A program made the translations under genes and the position numbers. Below the pieces are notes generated by a model that saw nothing but the letters and a program-made list of their open reading frames with translations, ran no database searches and had not been told where the DNA came from. Below, piece by piece: positions 25,112 through 34,961 of a stretch of DNA of 64,000 bases. Source of the DNA: Paenibacillus chitinolyticus NBRC 15660 (lineage in GTDB: Bacteria > Bacillota > Bacilli > Paenibacillales > NBRC-103111); NCBI RefSeq assembly GCF_000739915.1, contig NZ_BBJT01000004.1, positions 649,367-713,366 on the forward strand. The letters run 5' to 3'. Within the stretch, counting starts at the first letter, position 1. Each line of letters begins with the position of its first letter.

Positions 25112-25933
25112 TCAGCCTTTAATAGAGCCGGCAAGCAGGCCGCGGACAAAATATTTGCCGAGGAAAATATAAACGAGCAAAGTCGGAAGGGCCGCCAGAA
25201 TGGCTCCGGCCATCTGCACGTTCCACTGCACGATCTGGCTTCCCGACAAATTTTGCAGAGCGACCATAACGGGCTGCTGCTTCTGGGAAGTCAGTGTCAC
25301 CGCGAACAGGAACTCGTTCCAGATGTTCGTGAACTGCCAGATGCCGACGACTACGAAGCCGGTAATGGACAGCGGCATAATGATATAGCGGTACACCCCG
25401 AAGAAACCGGTGCCGTCGATTTTCGCCGCTTCCATGATTTCGTCCGGCACGCCCGCGTAGAAGTTGCGGAAGATCAGGGTGCAGATAGGCAGACCGTACA
25501 CGACATGGACAAGGATAAGGCCGGGAATCGAATTGTACAGGTGAATCTTCTGCAGGAATTGAATGAGCGGAATGAGAATGCTCTGGTACGGGATAAACAT
25601 GCCGAACAGCATCAGGGCAAACAGAGTGTTCGATCCGCGAAACTGCCACTTGGACAGCACGTAGCCGTTAAGCGATCCGAACAGTGCGGACAGCAGCGTC
25701 GCCGGTACGGCAAGATACAGACTGTTCAAGAAATTCGGCGCGAGCTTGTCGAAAGCGGTCTTATATCCCGAGAAATCCAGATGAGACGGCAGCCTCCACA
25801 TCTGATCGAGCGTAATCTCGTCCAAGCCCTTGAAGCTGGTCGCCCCGAGCACGTAGATCGGCACCAGGTAAAGGCAGGCCATGACGGCGAGCAGCATATA
25901 GAGCAGCGAACGGTTGATCTGCGCGAGACGCAT
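25112..25933 (-). CDS. carbohydrate ABC transporter permease (MalG type)
   Basis: A 273-residue inner-membrane permease of the CUT1 family with six hydrophobic segments and the EAA-loop motif [25 protein letters not shown] that contacts the ATPase. It overlaps the MalF-type gene by one base. No ATPase gene is in the operon, so a shared MsmX-type ATPase elsewhere is likely. The substrate is a sugar or oligosaccharide, not identifiable here. Confidence 0.9.
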   Translation of the reverse strand: MRLAQINRSLLYMLLAVMACLYLVPIYVLGATSFKGLDEITLDQMWRLPSHLDFSGYKTAFDKLAPNFLNSLYLAVPATLLSALFGSLNGYVLSKWQFRGSNTLFALMLFGMFIPYQSILIPLIQFLQKIHLYNSIPGLILVHVVYGLPICTLIFRNFYAGVPDEIMEAAKIDGTGFFGVYRYIIMPLSITGFVVVGIWQFTNIWNEFLFAVTLTSQKQQPVMVALQNLSGSQIVQWNVQMAGAILAALPTLLVYIFLGKYFVRGLLAGSIKG

Positions 25934-26910
25934 CAGCCTTCCTCCTTTTTCAGACTCGAGAAAAGATACGGAACGATCAACAACGATACGAACAGGAGCA
26001 TGATAATGGCGATGGCCGCCCCCTGAGCGTAATGATTGCCGCGGAAGGTCGTCTCAAACATGTAGACACCCGGCACGTCAGTCAGGAACATCGCCCCAGG
26101 TCCGGTCATCGCGAAGATGAGATCGAAGATTTTGAGCGAGATGTGCCCAAGAATGATCACGACGCTCACGGTCACGGGCCGAAGCTGCGGCAAAATGATT
26201 CTGGTGAACACCTGCCGCTCCGCAGCCCCGTCCATACGCGCCGCTTCCCTCAGCTCGTCCGGTATCGCACGGAGCCCGGCGAGATACATCGCCATCGTAA
26301 AGCCGGACATCTGCCATACCGCGGCAATGACAACGGCAATGAGGGCCAGCGGCAGGCCGAAATCGATCAGTCCCCAGGCGATGCCCGGCACGATTTCCGT
26401 GCTTGTGTACCACTTCGGAGGGTCCATCATTCCGAAAGACTTCAGGATGAGGTTCACCCCCGTCGACGGATTAAGAATCCACTGCCAGACGACTCCGGTT
26501 ACCACAAACGAGAGCGCCATCGGGAAAATAAATAGGTTGCGGAACAGCGCCTCCGCTTTAATTTTCGCGTCCACCATCATCGCCAGGAAAATCCCGATCG
26601 CCATCGTGGCCGCGATAAACAGGACGGTAAACATCAGCGTGTTGCGGAGATCCGACTGAAAACGGAAATCGGCGAACAGAAACTTGAAGTTGCTTAAACC
26701 CGCGAAGGATAAATCCTTCACCAGTGTATTCCAATTGGACAAAGACACGTACCCCGTCCAGGCGATAAAGCCGTATACGAACACCAGGATAGCGGCAAAA
26801 GACGGCAGCACCATCAAAATCGGCACCCACCTGCCGCCTTTTCTCTTACGCCGGGGCTTCACACCCCGCTCTGTCTCTGCGGGCACATGCACCGCTGCTT
26901 CCGTTCGCAC
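25933..26910 (-). CDS. carbohydrate ABC transporter permease (MalF type)
   Basis: A 325-residue CUT1 permease with a basic N-terminal tail, six membrane segments and the EAA loop [25 protein letters not shown]. Works with the MalG-type partner directly downstream. It is separated from the binding-protein gene by a stem-loop that probably lowers its expression relative to the binding protein. Confidence 0.9.
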   Translation of the reverse strand: MRTEAAVHVPAETERGVKPRRKRKGGRWVPILMVLPSFAAILVFVYGFIAWTGYVSLSNWNTLVKDLSFAGLSNFKFLFADFRFQSDLRNTLMFTVLFIAATMAIGIFLAMMVDAKIKAEALFRNLFIFPMALSFVVTGVVWQWILNPSTGVNLILKSFGMMDPPKWYTSTEIVPGIAWGLIDFGLPLALIAVVIAAVWQMSGFTMAMYLAGLRAIPDELREAARMDGAAERQVFTRIILPQLRPVTVSVVIILGHISLKIFDLIFAMTGPGAMFLTDVPGVYMFETTFRGNHYAQGAAIAIIMLLFVSLLIVPYLFSSLKKEEG

Positions 26911-26929
26911 AGCCTCCAGCCTCCTTCCC

Positions 26930-26963
26930 GAAAAAGAAGGTCAGATGGCCGCCCACCTGACCG
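26930..26963 (-). terminator. attenuating hairpin after the binding-protein gene
   Basis: On the minus strand GGTCAG (26957-26962) pairs with CTGACC (26939-26944), followed by TTCTTTTT. This position is common for partial terminators that keep binding protein in excess over permeases. Confidence 0.65.
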
Positions 26964-26969
26964 CTTCAT

Positions 26970-28301
26970 TTATTTTTTCATGCCGCTCGCGGCTGCCGCC
27001 TGCTGAAGCATCTTCGCGGTCTGCTCCACATCGCCCTTCGTCACGAAGATCGTCATCGCCTGGTTGGCCTGCGTCACAAAGCCTTCCGGAGCCGCGGAGC
27101 CGTGCGCCATACTCGGCGTGAGCTTGCTCTTTTTGAACTCCTCGATCGTCTGTTTGCCGTAGGCGTCATACTTGCCCGTATCGGCATCGGTGCGTGCCGG
27201 GATCGAGCCTTTCAGCGGGTTGAAGACGTCCTGTCCTTCGACGGAGCCTAGCACCTTCAGAAATTCCTTCACGGCTTCCGGATCTTTCACGCCCTTCGGC
27301 AATCCGAAGGTGTCCGTGATGACCATGAAGCTGTTCTCGGTGTTCGGCGTCGCCGCCCAGCCGAAGTCTTCATTGGCTTTCAGCTTCAAATCGGTAGTAA
27401 AGTAGCCCTTCGCCCAGTCGCCCATAATATTCATAGCGGCATCGCCTTTCGCCACGAGCTGCGCCGCATCCTGCCAGTTGCGGGCGGCATGGTCTTTGTT
27501 CGTGTACGTGAGCATCTTCTTGAACGTTTCCAGCGACTGCTTCACTTTGGCGTCCTCGAAAGAAATCTCGCCCGTCCACAGCTTCATGTAATCGTCCGGA
27601 CCCAGCGTGCCGAGCAGCACGTTTTCGAAAATCATCGTGGCGGTCCAAGGTTCTTTATCGCCCAGCGCCAGCGGTGTGATGCCTTTCGCTTTCAGCTCGT
27701 CGGCCGCCTGGAAAAACTCGTCGAACGTCTTCGGCGCCTTCAGGCCGTTCGCGTCGAATACTTTTTTATTGTAAAAGAGGACGTTGCCGCGATGGATGTT
27801 CACCGGAACCGAATAAATACTGCCGTCCTTGCTCACAAGGTCGATCAGATCTTTCGGGAATTTATCCTTCCAGCCTTCCTTGTCGTACAGATCGTTCAGC
27901 GCTTCCATCTTGCCGGCCGCCACCCAGCCCGTATTCAGCTCAGCGCCTCCATGCACCTGAAACGTACCGGGAGGATCACCGCCCTGCATCCGGCTGGCAA
28001 GCACCGCTTTGGCATTCGTGCCTGCGCCGCCCGCTACGGCCGCGTTGACCAGCTCAATGTCCTTGTTCTTCGTTTTAAAAAGATCAATGAGCCCTTTAAG
28101 GCCCGCTTCTTCACCGGCACCTGTCCACCAACTGAAAATTTCCACTTTCTTGGAGCCGCCTGCCGCTGCCGACGGAGCCGGCGAAGACGCTCCGGGGGTT
28201 GTCTGCGCTCCGTTCCCGCCGCTTTCTCCGGACCCGCAGCCTGCGATCAGTGTCGTACCTATCGTCATGACAGAGAGTACGGTGGCCATCTTGCGTTTCA
28301 T
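26970..28301 (-). CDS. sugar-binding lipoprotein of a CUT1 ABC transporter
   Basis: A 443-residue extracellular solute-binding protein. The start at 28301 (MKRKMATV) follows AAAGGGGAT; the signal peptide ends in the lipobox LIAGCG and a Gly/Ser/Ala-rich linker follows. The mature part has the family-1 binding-protein pattern (EIFSWWTGAGEE near the start, then MNIMGDWAKGYF). Anchored to the outer face of the membrane, it hands its sugar to the two permeases. A cre-like site about 45 bases upstream suggests carbon catabolite control. Confidence 0.9.
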   Translation of the reverse strand: MKRKMATVLSVMTIGTTLIAGCGSGESGGNGAQTTPGASSPAPSAAAGGSKKVEIFSWWTGAGEEAGLKGLIDLFKTKNKDIELVNAAVAGGAGTNAKAVLASRMQGGDPPGTFQVHGGAELNTGWVAAGKMEALNDLYDKEGWKDKFPKDLIDLVSKDGSIYSVPVNIHRGNVLFYNKKVFDANGLKAPKTFDEFFQAADELKAKGITPLALGDKEPWTATMIFENVLLGTLGPDDYMKLWTGEISFEDAKVKQSLETFKKMLTYTNKDHAARNWQDAAQLVAKGDAAMNIMGDWAKGYFTTDLKLKANEDFGWAATPNTENSFMVITDTFGLPKGVKDPEAVKEFLKVLGSVEGQDVFNPLKGSIPARTDADTGKYDAYGKQTIEEFKKSKLTPSMAHGSAAPEGFVTQANQAMTIFVTKGDVEQTAKMLQQAAAASGMKK

Positions 28302-28346
28302 GTGATCGATCCCCTTTTTCGTTATATTTATGGGCCGCAACCTTGA

Positions 28347-28360
28347 TGTATCCGTTTACA
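28347..28360 (-). promoter_or_regulatory. cre-like (CcpA) site upstream of the binding-protein gene
   Basis: TGTATCCGTTTACA matches the cre consensus TGNAANCGNTNNCA at all fixed positions but one and is nearly palindromic. Confidence 0.55.
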
Positions 28361-28779
28361 TAAATATCGTAGCATAGGCTGACGGCCACCGGCTGCGGAA
28401 TAATCTGCACAAGTTTGCGCGTGTTCTGGAAAATTTTGTATTGTATGAAAGCACACTCTGCCCCTTTTCAAAAATCAGCATTATTTTACGCTGCCAGCTC
28501 TTCATCTCCACAAAAAAATCCATCCCGCTATATAAACGGAATGGATTTGGCCGGGCGGCTGCCGCCTCCCCGGTCTGTAAACCAGCGTGTATGTTTGGCA
28601 ATGCGTGACGCAGCCCGGATGACTTTTTCTCTCATCAAAGCATGCGTTCCGAGCGATATGCACCGCAATGGCCTCCTGCACGGCCTGACTTTACGCCCTT
28701 TATGGCCTTTGCGTCCGCACCGCATCTAGGAAAGAAACCGCAGAGAGCGGATCGGCCCGGTTCCTTCCTTTTTCCCGGT
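28361..28779. other. intergenic region around the pentapeptide-gene terminator
   Basis: About 420 bases. Apart from the terminator at 28511-28548 I see no gene with a ribosome site; the open frames here look like chance. Confidence 0.5.
28511..28548 (-). terminator. intrinsic terminator downstream of the pentapeptide gene
   Basis: On the minus strand AAATCCATTCCG and CGGGATGGATTT pair around TTTATATAG and are followed by a T run. It lies about 230 bases beyond the pentapeptide-repeat stop. Confidence 0.75.
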
Positions 28780-29388
28780 CTAGTCGTCCACTCTGGCCCC
28801 ATAGGCACGCAGGAAAGCCGCTCCCTGATGAGCGTCCATGCGGGCCCCTTTTATATCGAGCGACATAAAATCGACCCCGTCCATGACAGCTCCGCGTAGA
28901 TCTGTCCCCTGCATCCGGGATTTGCCCATTCTCGCCCGGGTCAGATCGGCGTCCCTCAGGTCGGCCTTTTCCAGGTTGCAGGAATATAAATCGGCTTCGA
29001 TCAGCCGGATTCCCCTCATGGCCTGCTTCGATAAATTCGCAAAGCGCAAATTCGTGTAAGACCAGTCTCCCCCGGCAATCGTAATTCCGTCCAGAGAAGC
29101 TTCGTTAAAATCGGAACCGATCATCTTACACTCCTCAAATTTGGCGACAAAAAAATTGGCTCCCCGGAACCGGCAGTTGGTAAAAGCGCTCCGCTTATGC
29201 GAAGAGGCGTTGAACTGCGCTCCAGAGAAGTCACAGTCGATAAATTGACAGCTCTCGGTCCAGGCTTCTTCCAGACGGGTGCCGATAAAGCGGCATCGTT
29301 CGAACGTGCAGTTCCTCAGCTCTCCCTCTCCCAAATCGCGCCCGCTGAAATCCGTGCCTGTGTAAGTTTCTTCTATATAAGAATACAT
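28780..29388 (-). CDS. pentapeptide-repeat protein
   Basis: A 202-residue protein made of A(D/N)LXX-type repeats forming a right-handed quadrilateral beta-helix: FSGRDLGEGELRNCTF at the start, then ANFFVAKFEE and ADLYSCNLEKADLRDADLTRARM through the middle. AGAGGAC lies before the ATG. Some family members mimic DNA and protect gyrase from quinolones, but most have no known role; nothing here distinguishes the two. It is probably a single-gene transcript. Confidence 0.88.
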   Translation of the reverse strand: MYSYIEETYTGTDFSGRDLGEGELRNCTFERCRFIGTRLEEAWTESCQFIDCDFSGAQFNASSHKRSAFTNCRFRGANFFVAKFEECKMIGSDFNEASLDGITIAGGDWSYTNLRFANLSKQAMRGIRLIEADLYSCNLEKADLRDADLTRARMGKSRMQGTDLRGAVMDGVDFMSLDIKGARMDAHQGAAFLRAYGARVDD

Positions 29389-29564
29389 AAGTCCTCTTCC
29401 ATTCTATGAGTGTATACTTATCGCAAAATCCCGCTTTACCACGTCAGTTTGTGCAGCTTGCACGGTTTACTGCCGGGCCGCCGATGATCCCTTCGCAAAA
29501 CCGTGGGCTCCCAGCCCGGCGGGGCATAGCATGACGGTCGTCGGCCCCGGAAAACGCCATGGAG

Positions 29565-31214
29565 CTAACGCCCCCGGTATTCGGTCGGGGAAACCCCGGT
29601 TACTTTGCGGAATACCCGGCTGAAGTAGTTGGGGTCCTTATAGCCGACCTCGAAGCAGACTTCCTTCAAGCTTAGCTCCTCGTTCCTCATAAGCTCTTTG
29701 GCCCTTTCGATGCGCAGGCGGGTGACATAATCGATGAACGTCGCCCCCATATGCCGCTTGAACATTTTGCTGAAATAATGGGGGCTCAAATGCACCCGCT
29801 CCGCCGCCTGCTCCAGCGTAATCTCTTCGACGAAGTGCCCGTCGATCCAATCCTTGGCCTCCTTCAGCACGGAGGTCGTACGCTCTTCGCGCTCGCTCAG
29901 CAGCCTCTGCGCGGCAAGCTCCAGCTCGCCGGGAACGCCGTGACCCGCCGCGGCGTTCCCGGCAAAGACAGGCGGGCCGTCCCCTGCAGGCTCGCCGTCA
30001 TATACGCGGACAAACGCAGATTCGTCCGCGTTTATAGCGGCGGCGCAGGCTTCGGCGTAGGACCGGCGCAGCCCGGTCAGGCCGCGATGCGCCCTGCCGG
30101 CGCCGACGGTCACCCGCCGGCCAAGCCGGCCGCTCACGTAGCCGTGCAGCTTGCCCGCGGCTGCGGCAGGCTCGGCGGCCTCCGCTGACGGGGCAGGCGG
30201 AATGGGACGGCCGTGACGCGCTTTCACGGCCGCTCCGTCTGGGCCGCTGTCGTCCAGTACGGCATTCGCCGCGGCGGTCTCGTACCGGCTGCTTCCCGCT
30301 CCATTTCCGCCGTCCCGGCCGCTGTCGGCCTCCCCCGCGGACTCGGCCGCCCTAGCGGTTGCGGCTGCGGCTGCGGTTTCACCGCCGACCCGCGCACCTT
30401 CTTCTGCCGAAGTACCTCTCGGCACACTGTGCGAAGACCGGCCGGAGCCTTCGCTCTCTTCCGTCTCACCGGGCCGGATCACAAAAACAGCCAGGTGACG
30501 GCCCATGAGCGGGCTGACCACGCATGTGTAACGCGTGCGGCACCAGCTTTTGACCGCGTCGTACATATGCTTCCGGGAAGCCGTATCCCCGTTCTCTCCG
30601 CCGCTTCCCCAGAGTCCCGGTCCGCCGCTTACGCGGTGCGGCTCCTCTTCCTCGAATGAAAGAACCAGCGCGTAACCCGAAGGGTCGGCGGGCAGGTCCA
30701 GCAGCTCCAGCAGATCGCTCTCCCCGGTTTCCGAAGTCCGCTCACGCATCAGATGCATAGCCAGCTCACTCTCCGCCAAAGGTTCCAGACGGGCCAGTTT
30801 TTCCGTAGTCTTCAGTTCTTCTTCCCGGCGGACATGCTCTTCCTCTAATTCTTGCACAAGTGAAGTCAGGAGTCCAATCATCTGCTCCCGCTTCGCGGGT
30901 TTCAACATATAATCCCGGACTCCGATCTCCAGGGCCTGCTTGGCATAAGAGAAATAATCGTAAGCCGTGACGAGCACAAGCTTCATCCGGGGATGAATCT
31001 CTTTGATGCGGCGCAGCGCTTCCAGCCCTTCGATTCCCGGCATTTTAATGTCCATCAGCACGATATCCGGCCGGTGCTGCTCGGCGCGCTGAATGGCCGT
31101 CCGCCCGTTTTCGGCATGGATCACCTCGAATACGCCGGGCATGGAGCGTGATATCATCCACTCCAGCCCTTCTCTTTCGAGCGCCTCGTCATCCGCGATC
31201 AGCAAGCGGTACAT
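29565..31214 (-). CDS. YesN-type response regulator with AraC output domain and long insertion
   Basis: Response regulator of 549 residues. The receiver (1-120) has acidic residues at 8-9 and the phospho-acceptor Asp55 in LMDIKMPG; the AraC-type double HTH is at the end (ITLEQAAERVHLSPHYFSKMF, LSLKEVCFEVGYKDPNYFSRVF). The start at 31214 is preferred because an earlier in-frame ATG overlaps the GGGGGG ribosome site. Between the domains (about 260-350) sits an unusual Ala/Gly/Glu-rich low-complexity stretch. The gene overlaps its kinase gene by 26 bases. Confidence 0.9.
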   Translation of the reverse strand: MYRLLIADDEALEREGLEWMISRSMPGVFEVIHAENGRTAIQRAEQHRPDIVLMDIKMPGIEGLEALRRIKEIHPRMKLVLVTAYDYFSYAKQALEIGVRDYMLKPAKREQMIGLLTSLVQELEEEHVRREEELKTTEKLARLEPLAESELAMHLMRERTSETGESDLLELLDLPADPSGYALVLSFEEEEPHRVSGGPGLWGSGGENGDTASRKHMYDAVKSWCRTRYTCVVSPLMGRHLAVFVIRPGETEESEGSGRSSHSVPRGTSAEEGARVGGETAAAAATARAAESAGEADSGRDGGNGAGSSRYETAAANAVLDDSGPDGAAVKARHGRPIPPAPSAEAAEPAAAAGKLHGYVSGRLGRRVTVGAGRAHRGLTGLRRSYAEACAAAINADESAFVRVYDGEPAGDGPPVFAGNAAAGHGVPGELELAAQRLLSEREERTTSVLKEAKDWIDGHFVEEITLEQAAERVHLSPHYFSKMFKRHMGATFIDYVTRLRIERAKELMRNEELSLKEVCFEVGYKDPNYFSRVFRKVTGVSPTEYRGR

Positions 31215-32757
31215 AGGCATCCCCCCTTATCCCGGCACGCTGTCCGGTCATTTCCGGAAGTGTAAGCACCACGGTCGTGCCTTTTCCGGGAGCACTCTCA
31301 ATCTCAATTAATCCGTCCGTTCCGTAAAAAAGCTGCAGGCGCCGGAATACATTTTGCGTCCCGAGGCCCGTGGACGGTTTCCTTTCCGTACGGCTGAAGT
31401 CGTACCCGGAGGGCGCCTCGATCCGCCGCACTCCTTCCTCTTCTCCGGCTGAGATCCCTTCACGCGCAGCGGGCACCGCCCCGTCACCGGACGCCGATCC
31501 GTAACGGAGCAAATGAAGCCGGGTCTCCTCGTTCATCCCCGCTCCGTTGTCCGCCACGGTGACGCGGACGTTCCCCCCGGCCTTCATGATGCCGAGCCGG
31601 ATGAAAGCTCCCTCCTCCATGCTTTCGATCCCGTGCATGAAGGCATTTTCCAGCAGCGGCTGAAGCGTCAGGCACGGAATCTGCTGTTCCAGGGCCCCTT
31701 CGTCGATGTCCGTCTCGAAAGAAATCCGGTCCCGGAAGCGGGACTGCTGGATCGCGAAGTATTCCCTAGCGTGATCGACTTCCTCGCGAAGGCTGACCGG
31801 CTGATCCAGCTTACGGAGATTATAGCGGAACAGATTGGACACCGACACCGTCAGGTCGCTTGTTTTCTCGGCTCCTTCCAGGAGGGCCAGTTTGGACAAC
31901 ACGTTCAGCGTATTGAACAGGAAGTGAGGATTGATCTGGCTTTGCAGCGCTTTAATCTCCAGCTCTTTTACAAGTCTGTCCTTCTCCATATTGGCCTGGT
32001 TCTTCGCGATGAGTTCTTTCAAATTGACCTGCATATGCCCGAAAGCGAGCGTCAATATGCCGATCTCGTCTTCGTTCTGCACGGGCGGCGGAGCCGTGTC
32101 AAGATGGCCTTTGGACATTTGCCTGGCAGCATGCACCAGACGCCCGATCGGCTTTGTAATGCTCTGGGACAGCCAGATGGCGAAAACCAGACTGAGCAGC
32201 ATGTTCACCGCGACAAGCGTTTGGCCGAGCATGTTCATTTCGCCGGTTTTAAGCAGCATCTGTTTGTAGAGAGGCTGGTAGAAGCTCAGCTCCATATCGA
32301 CCAGATTCTGGTGTTCGGCCTTTATGTACCCGGCGGTTTTGTCCGCCTCTTCGTACCGCTGGAGGTATCTCTGCATGTCTTTGCTCTCGACCGCCGCAAG
32401 AACGGAATCGGCCGCCGCCAGATAGGTGCCGAGCATGTTTGCGTAATTCCTCCGTGCGAAGCTGTCCTCCTCGCTTCTGGCGTCCGACTCCAGCTTGCCC
32501 TGAAGGCTGCTCAGCTCCTCCTGGAGCGCGACGAATGCTCCGCGGCCTTCTCCGTTCAGGTTGATCAGGTAGCTGCTGAGGGACCGCAAGCTTTCTTCCG
32601 TTTTATGGGCAATTTCCTTGTAGAGCAAAATGCGGTCCATCGTCAAATGATAACTTTCCTGTATCGTTCGTCCGCTCTGATAAATAAAAAACGTAACCGA
32701 ATTCATCAAAATGACAAGTGCCGGAATAAACAGGAACAGCTTCATGCGGATACTCAC
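31189..32757 (-). CDS. YesM-type sensor histidine kinase
   Basis: A 522-residue membrane kinase. Two membrane helices (about 7-27 and 180-202) flank an extracytoplasmic helical sensor region, followed by HAMP (LSQSITKPIGRLVHAAR) and the His_kinase domain with the phosphorylated His in SQINPHFLFNTL. The ATPase has DNGAGMNEE and GLGTQNVFRRL, with a lineage-type insertion of about 35 residues between them. The four-base overlap with the upstream sensor gene suggests one sensing unit. Confidence 0.92.
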   Translation of the reverse strand: MSIRMKLFLFIPALVILMNSVTFFIYQSGRTIQESYHLTMDRILLYKEIAHKTEESLRSLSSYLINLNGEGRGAFVALQEELSSLQGKLESDARSEEDSFARRNYANMLGTYLAAADSVLAAVESKDMQRYLQRYEEADKTAGYIKAEHQNLVDMELSFYQPLYKQMLLKTGEMNMLGQTLVAVNMLLSLVFAIWLSQSITKPIGRLVHAARQMSKGHLDTAPPPVQNEDEIGILTLAFGHMQVNLKELIAKNQANMEKDRLVKELEIKALQSQINPHFLFNTLNVLSKLALLEGAEKTSDLTVSVSNLFRYNLRKLDQPVSLREEVDHAREYFAIQQSRFRDRISFETDIDEGALEQQIPCLTLQPLLENAFMHGIESMEEGAFIRLGIMKAGGNVRVTVADNGAGMNEETRLHLLRYGSASGDGAVPAAREGISAGEEEGVRRIEAPSGYDFSRTERKPSTGLGTQNVFRRLQLFYGTDGLIEIESAPGKGTTVVLTLPEMTGQRAGIRGDAYVPLADRG

Positions 32758-33764
32758 GGCGCCACCGCCGTTCCTACATTTTGCGGATTCAAGATATCAA
32801 TCCGGGTAAAAGAAAAACCTGGCAGCGTTTCCCCCTGAAAATAGCGGTTCAGCATTTCGACCGACCGGAAGCCCATCGTATACGGCTTTTGGATCACCGT
32901 GGCTTCAATTTCCTTGCGGGCCAGCGCCTCGCGCGTCTCAGTCAGGTCATCAAATCCGAAAATGCGGACCTGCTCCTGTTTATTCAAGCTTTTGGACGCC
33001 TGCAAAATACCGAGCGCATCCAGCGCGCTCGTGCCGACCATCACATTGATGCCTTCCCTGCTGCGCAGCATGTGCTCCGCGGCCTGGGTTGCCTGGATGC
33101 GGGAGATGTTGGAGACGCCGACCTCCACGATTTTAAGATTCGGTTCAGCGTCCACAACCGACCGGAAGCCTTCCAGCCGCTGCTGCTGGTTGCCGGCCTC
33201 ATAGCTGCCGATCACCATGCCGATGGACGCGCTGCGGCCTTCGTAAGCTTTTGCCACAAGCTCGCCCAGCTGCCGTCCGGATTCCACATTATCGGTGCCG
33301 ACATAACTCAGCCTGCGGCTGTCCGGGCTGTCCGTATCGACAGTCAGAACGGCGATTCCTTGTTCGACGGCCTTGTCGATCTGTTTGTTGTAAGCTTCGC
33401 TGCGGATTCCCTGGATGAGAATCCCGTCCGGCTTACCGGCGATCGCCTTGCCGAAAAGCTCCGCCTGCTCTTCGATATTGTTGCGGTAAGGCCCGCTGTA
33501 CTCCAGCTTGATGTTATACTGCTCCGCGGCGTCTCTCGCCCCTTTTTCAATCGTCCGCCAGAAAGGATTGTCCAGCTCCTGGGAGATCATGACCACATGC
33601 TTCGTCTTACCGCCTGAAGCCGGGGTACGGCCGCGGTCCTCTATGTCCCGGACAATCCCGTTGATCTCGGCGTTTGTATAAGCAAACCTGCCGAGCAGCA
33701 GCACGAACAGCGCAAACAGCACAGCGAGGCCGACGGTCCACTTGGACGGGGCCCATTTCTTCAC
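32754..33764 (-). CDS. membrane-anchored periplasmic-binding-protein-like sugar sensor
   Basis: A 336-residue protein with one uncleaved-looking N-terminal helix (WTVGLAVLFALFVLLLGRFAY) and then a RbsB-type binding domain (VVMISQELDNPFWRTIEKGARDAAEQY, ILIQGIRSEAYNKQIDKA, TVDTDSPDSRRLSYVGTDNVESG). The start is the GTG at 33762-33764, directly after GGAGGAGGAACAAC; a longer frame adds only basic residues without a site. No permease is linked; instead it is coupled to a YesM/YesN pair, so it most likely presents a bound sugar to the kinase. Confidence 0.87.
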   Translation of the reverse strand: MKKWAPSKWTVGLAVLFALFVLLLGRFAYTNAEINGIVRDIEDRGRTPASGGKTKHVVMISQELDNPFWRTIEKGARDAAEQYNIKLEYSGPYRNNIEEQAELFGKAIAGKPDGILIQGIRSEAYNKQIDKAVEQGIAVLTVDTDSPDSRRLSYVGTDNVESGRQLGELVAKAYEGRSASIGMVIGSYEAGNQQQRLEGFRSVVDAEPNLKIVEVGVSNISRIQATQAAEHMLRSREGINVMVGTSALDALGILQASKSLNKQEQVRIFGFDDLTETREALARKEIEATVIQKPYTMGFRSVEMLNRYFQGETLPGFSFTRIDILNPQNVGTAVAP

Positions 33765-34031
33765 GTTGTTCCTCCTCCGTACAGCCTGTTTTCTAGCTGT
33801 CACCCGCTTCGCCAACTGCTTTGTATACGGTTACAATCTATTGGGTATGCCTATTATAGCAAATAAATTCTCCATTGGGTCGGTCGGGGTCGGGGACCTA
33901 TTTGTACCAAGGTCGGGCAGCAAACCTAGACCTGAGTCGGTGTGACCGGACACGAACGGTCTATATAATGAGAAACCGAGAGCACTGCACGAGCGATAAC
34001 GGATTACGGATTTTTGGAGGTAGAGAAAAAA
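33765..34031. other. divergent control region between sensor and exporter genes
   Basis: Contains a TATAAT box at 33964-33969 with TGTGAC 17 bases upstream for the exporter. A series of GTCGG/GGTCGG direct repeats lies at 33877-33924, and GACCT/AGGTC arms near 33896-33915 could bind a regulator. Confidence 0.45.
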
Positions 34032-34961
34032 ATGAACAATCAACCCGTATTGGAAATACGCGGCGTCAACAAGACAATTCGCGGCAAAAAGATTATCCAG
34101 GACCTGTCTTTCGAAGTGTATCCCGGTGAAGTCTTCGGATTTCTGGGACCGAACGGGGCCGGCAAAACGACGCTGATCCGCATGATCGTCGGTCTGATGA
34201 AAATGAACAAAGGCGACATCGTGATCCACGGACAGTCGATCCAGAAAAGCTTCGAAGGCGCCATCAAGCACGTGGGCGCCATTGTGGAAAATCCCGAGAT
34301 GTACAAATTCCTCTCGGGCCAGAACAATCTCGTGCATTACGCCCGCATGTTTCCGGGCGGCATCCCGCAGTCCAGAATCGACGAGGTCGTCGAGCTGGTC
34401 GGGCTGAAAAACCGCATCAAAGAGAAGGTCAAGACCTACTCGCTCGGCATGCGCCAGCGGCTTGGCGTCGCTCAGGCCCTGCTGCACCGGCCGTCCCTGC
34501 TCATTCTCGACGAGCCGACGAACGGTCTCGACCCGGCGGGCATCCGGGAGCTGCGCGACTACCTTCGCCGGCTGGCCCGCGAAGAAGGCATCGCCATCGT
34601 CGTCTCCAGTCACCTGCTGTCGGAGATGGAGCTGATGTGCGACCGCGTCGCCATCATCCAGCAGGGCAAGCTCGTCGACGTGCAGGATCTGCGCGGAGAA
34701 GGGGCTGCTCCGAAGGAGACGTCCTACTTCTTCGAGGTGAACGATCCGGCAACGGCGCAGGCTGTGGTGCAGGAAATTGACCCGCACCTGCACGTGACCC
34801 CGCATCCGAACGGCATCGAGCTTACGATCGGACGCGAAAGAGCCGCCGACATCGGCGCTCTGCTTATCCAGGCGGGTCTTCGCCTGTACGCGATGAAGCC
34901 GCTCACGCAATCGCTCGAAGACAAATTCTTGCAGATAACGGGAAGTGATCAAATTGCTTAA
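34032..34961 (+). CDS. ABC transporter ATP-binding protein (BcrA/EcsA type)
   Basis: A 309-residue ATPase for an ABC-2-type exporter. Walker A GPNGAGKTT (39-47), signature YSLGMRQRLGVAQALL, Walker B LLILDEPTNGLD and the H-loop SSHLLSEME are all present; the last 80 residues are the usual substrate-class extension. The ATG at 34032 has GGAGG eleven bases upstream. It overlaps the permease gene downstream and probably energises export of, or resistance to, a peptide or lipid-like compound. Confidence 0.92.
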   Translation: MNNQPVLEIRGVNKTIRGKKIIQDLSFEVYPGEVFGFLGPNGAGKTTLIRMIVGLMKMNKGDIVIHGQSIQKSFEGAIKHVGAIVENPEMYKFLSGQNNLVHYARMFPGGIPQSRIDEVVELVGLKNRIKEKVKTYSLGMRQRLGVAQALLHRPSLLILDEPTNGLDPAGIRELRDYLRRLAREEGIAIVVSSHLLSEMELMCDRVAIIQQGKLVDVQDLRGEGAAPKETSYFFEVNDPATAQAVVQEIDPHLHVTPHPNGIELTIGRERAADIGALLIQAGLRLYAMKPLTQSLEDKFLQITGSDQIA

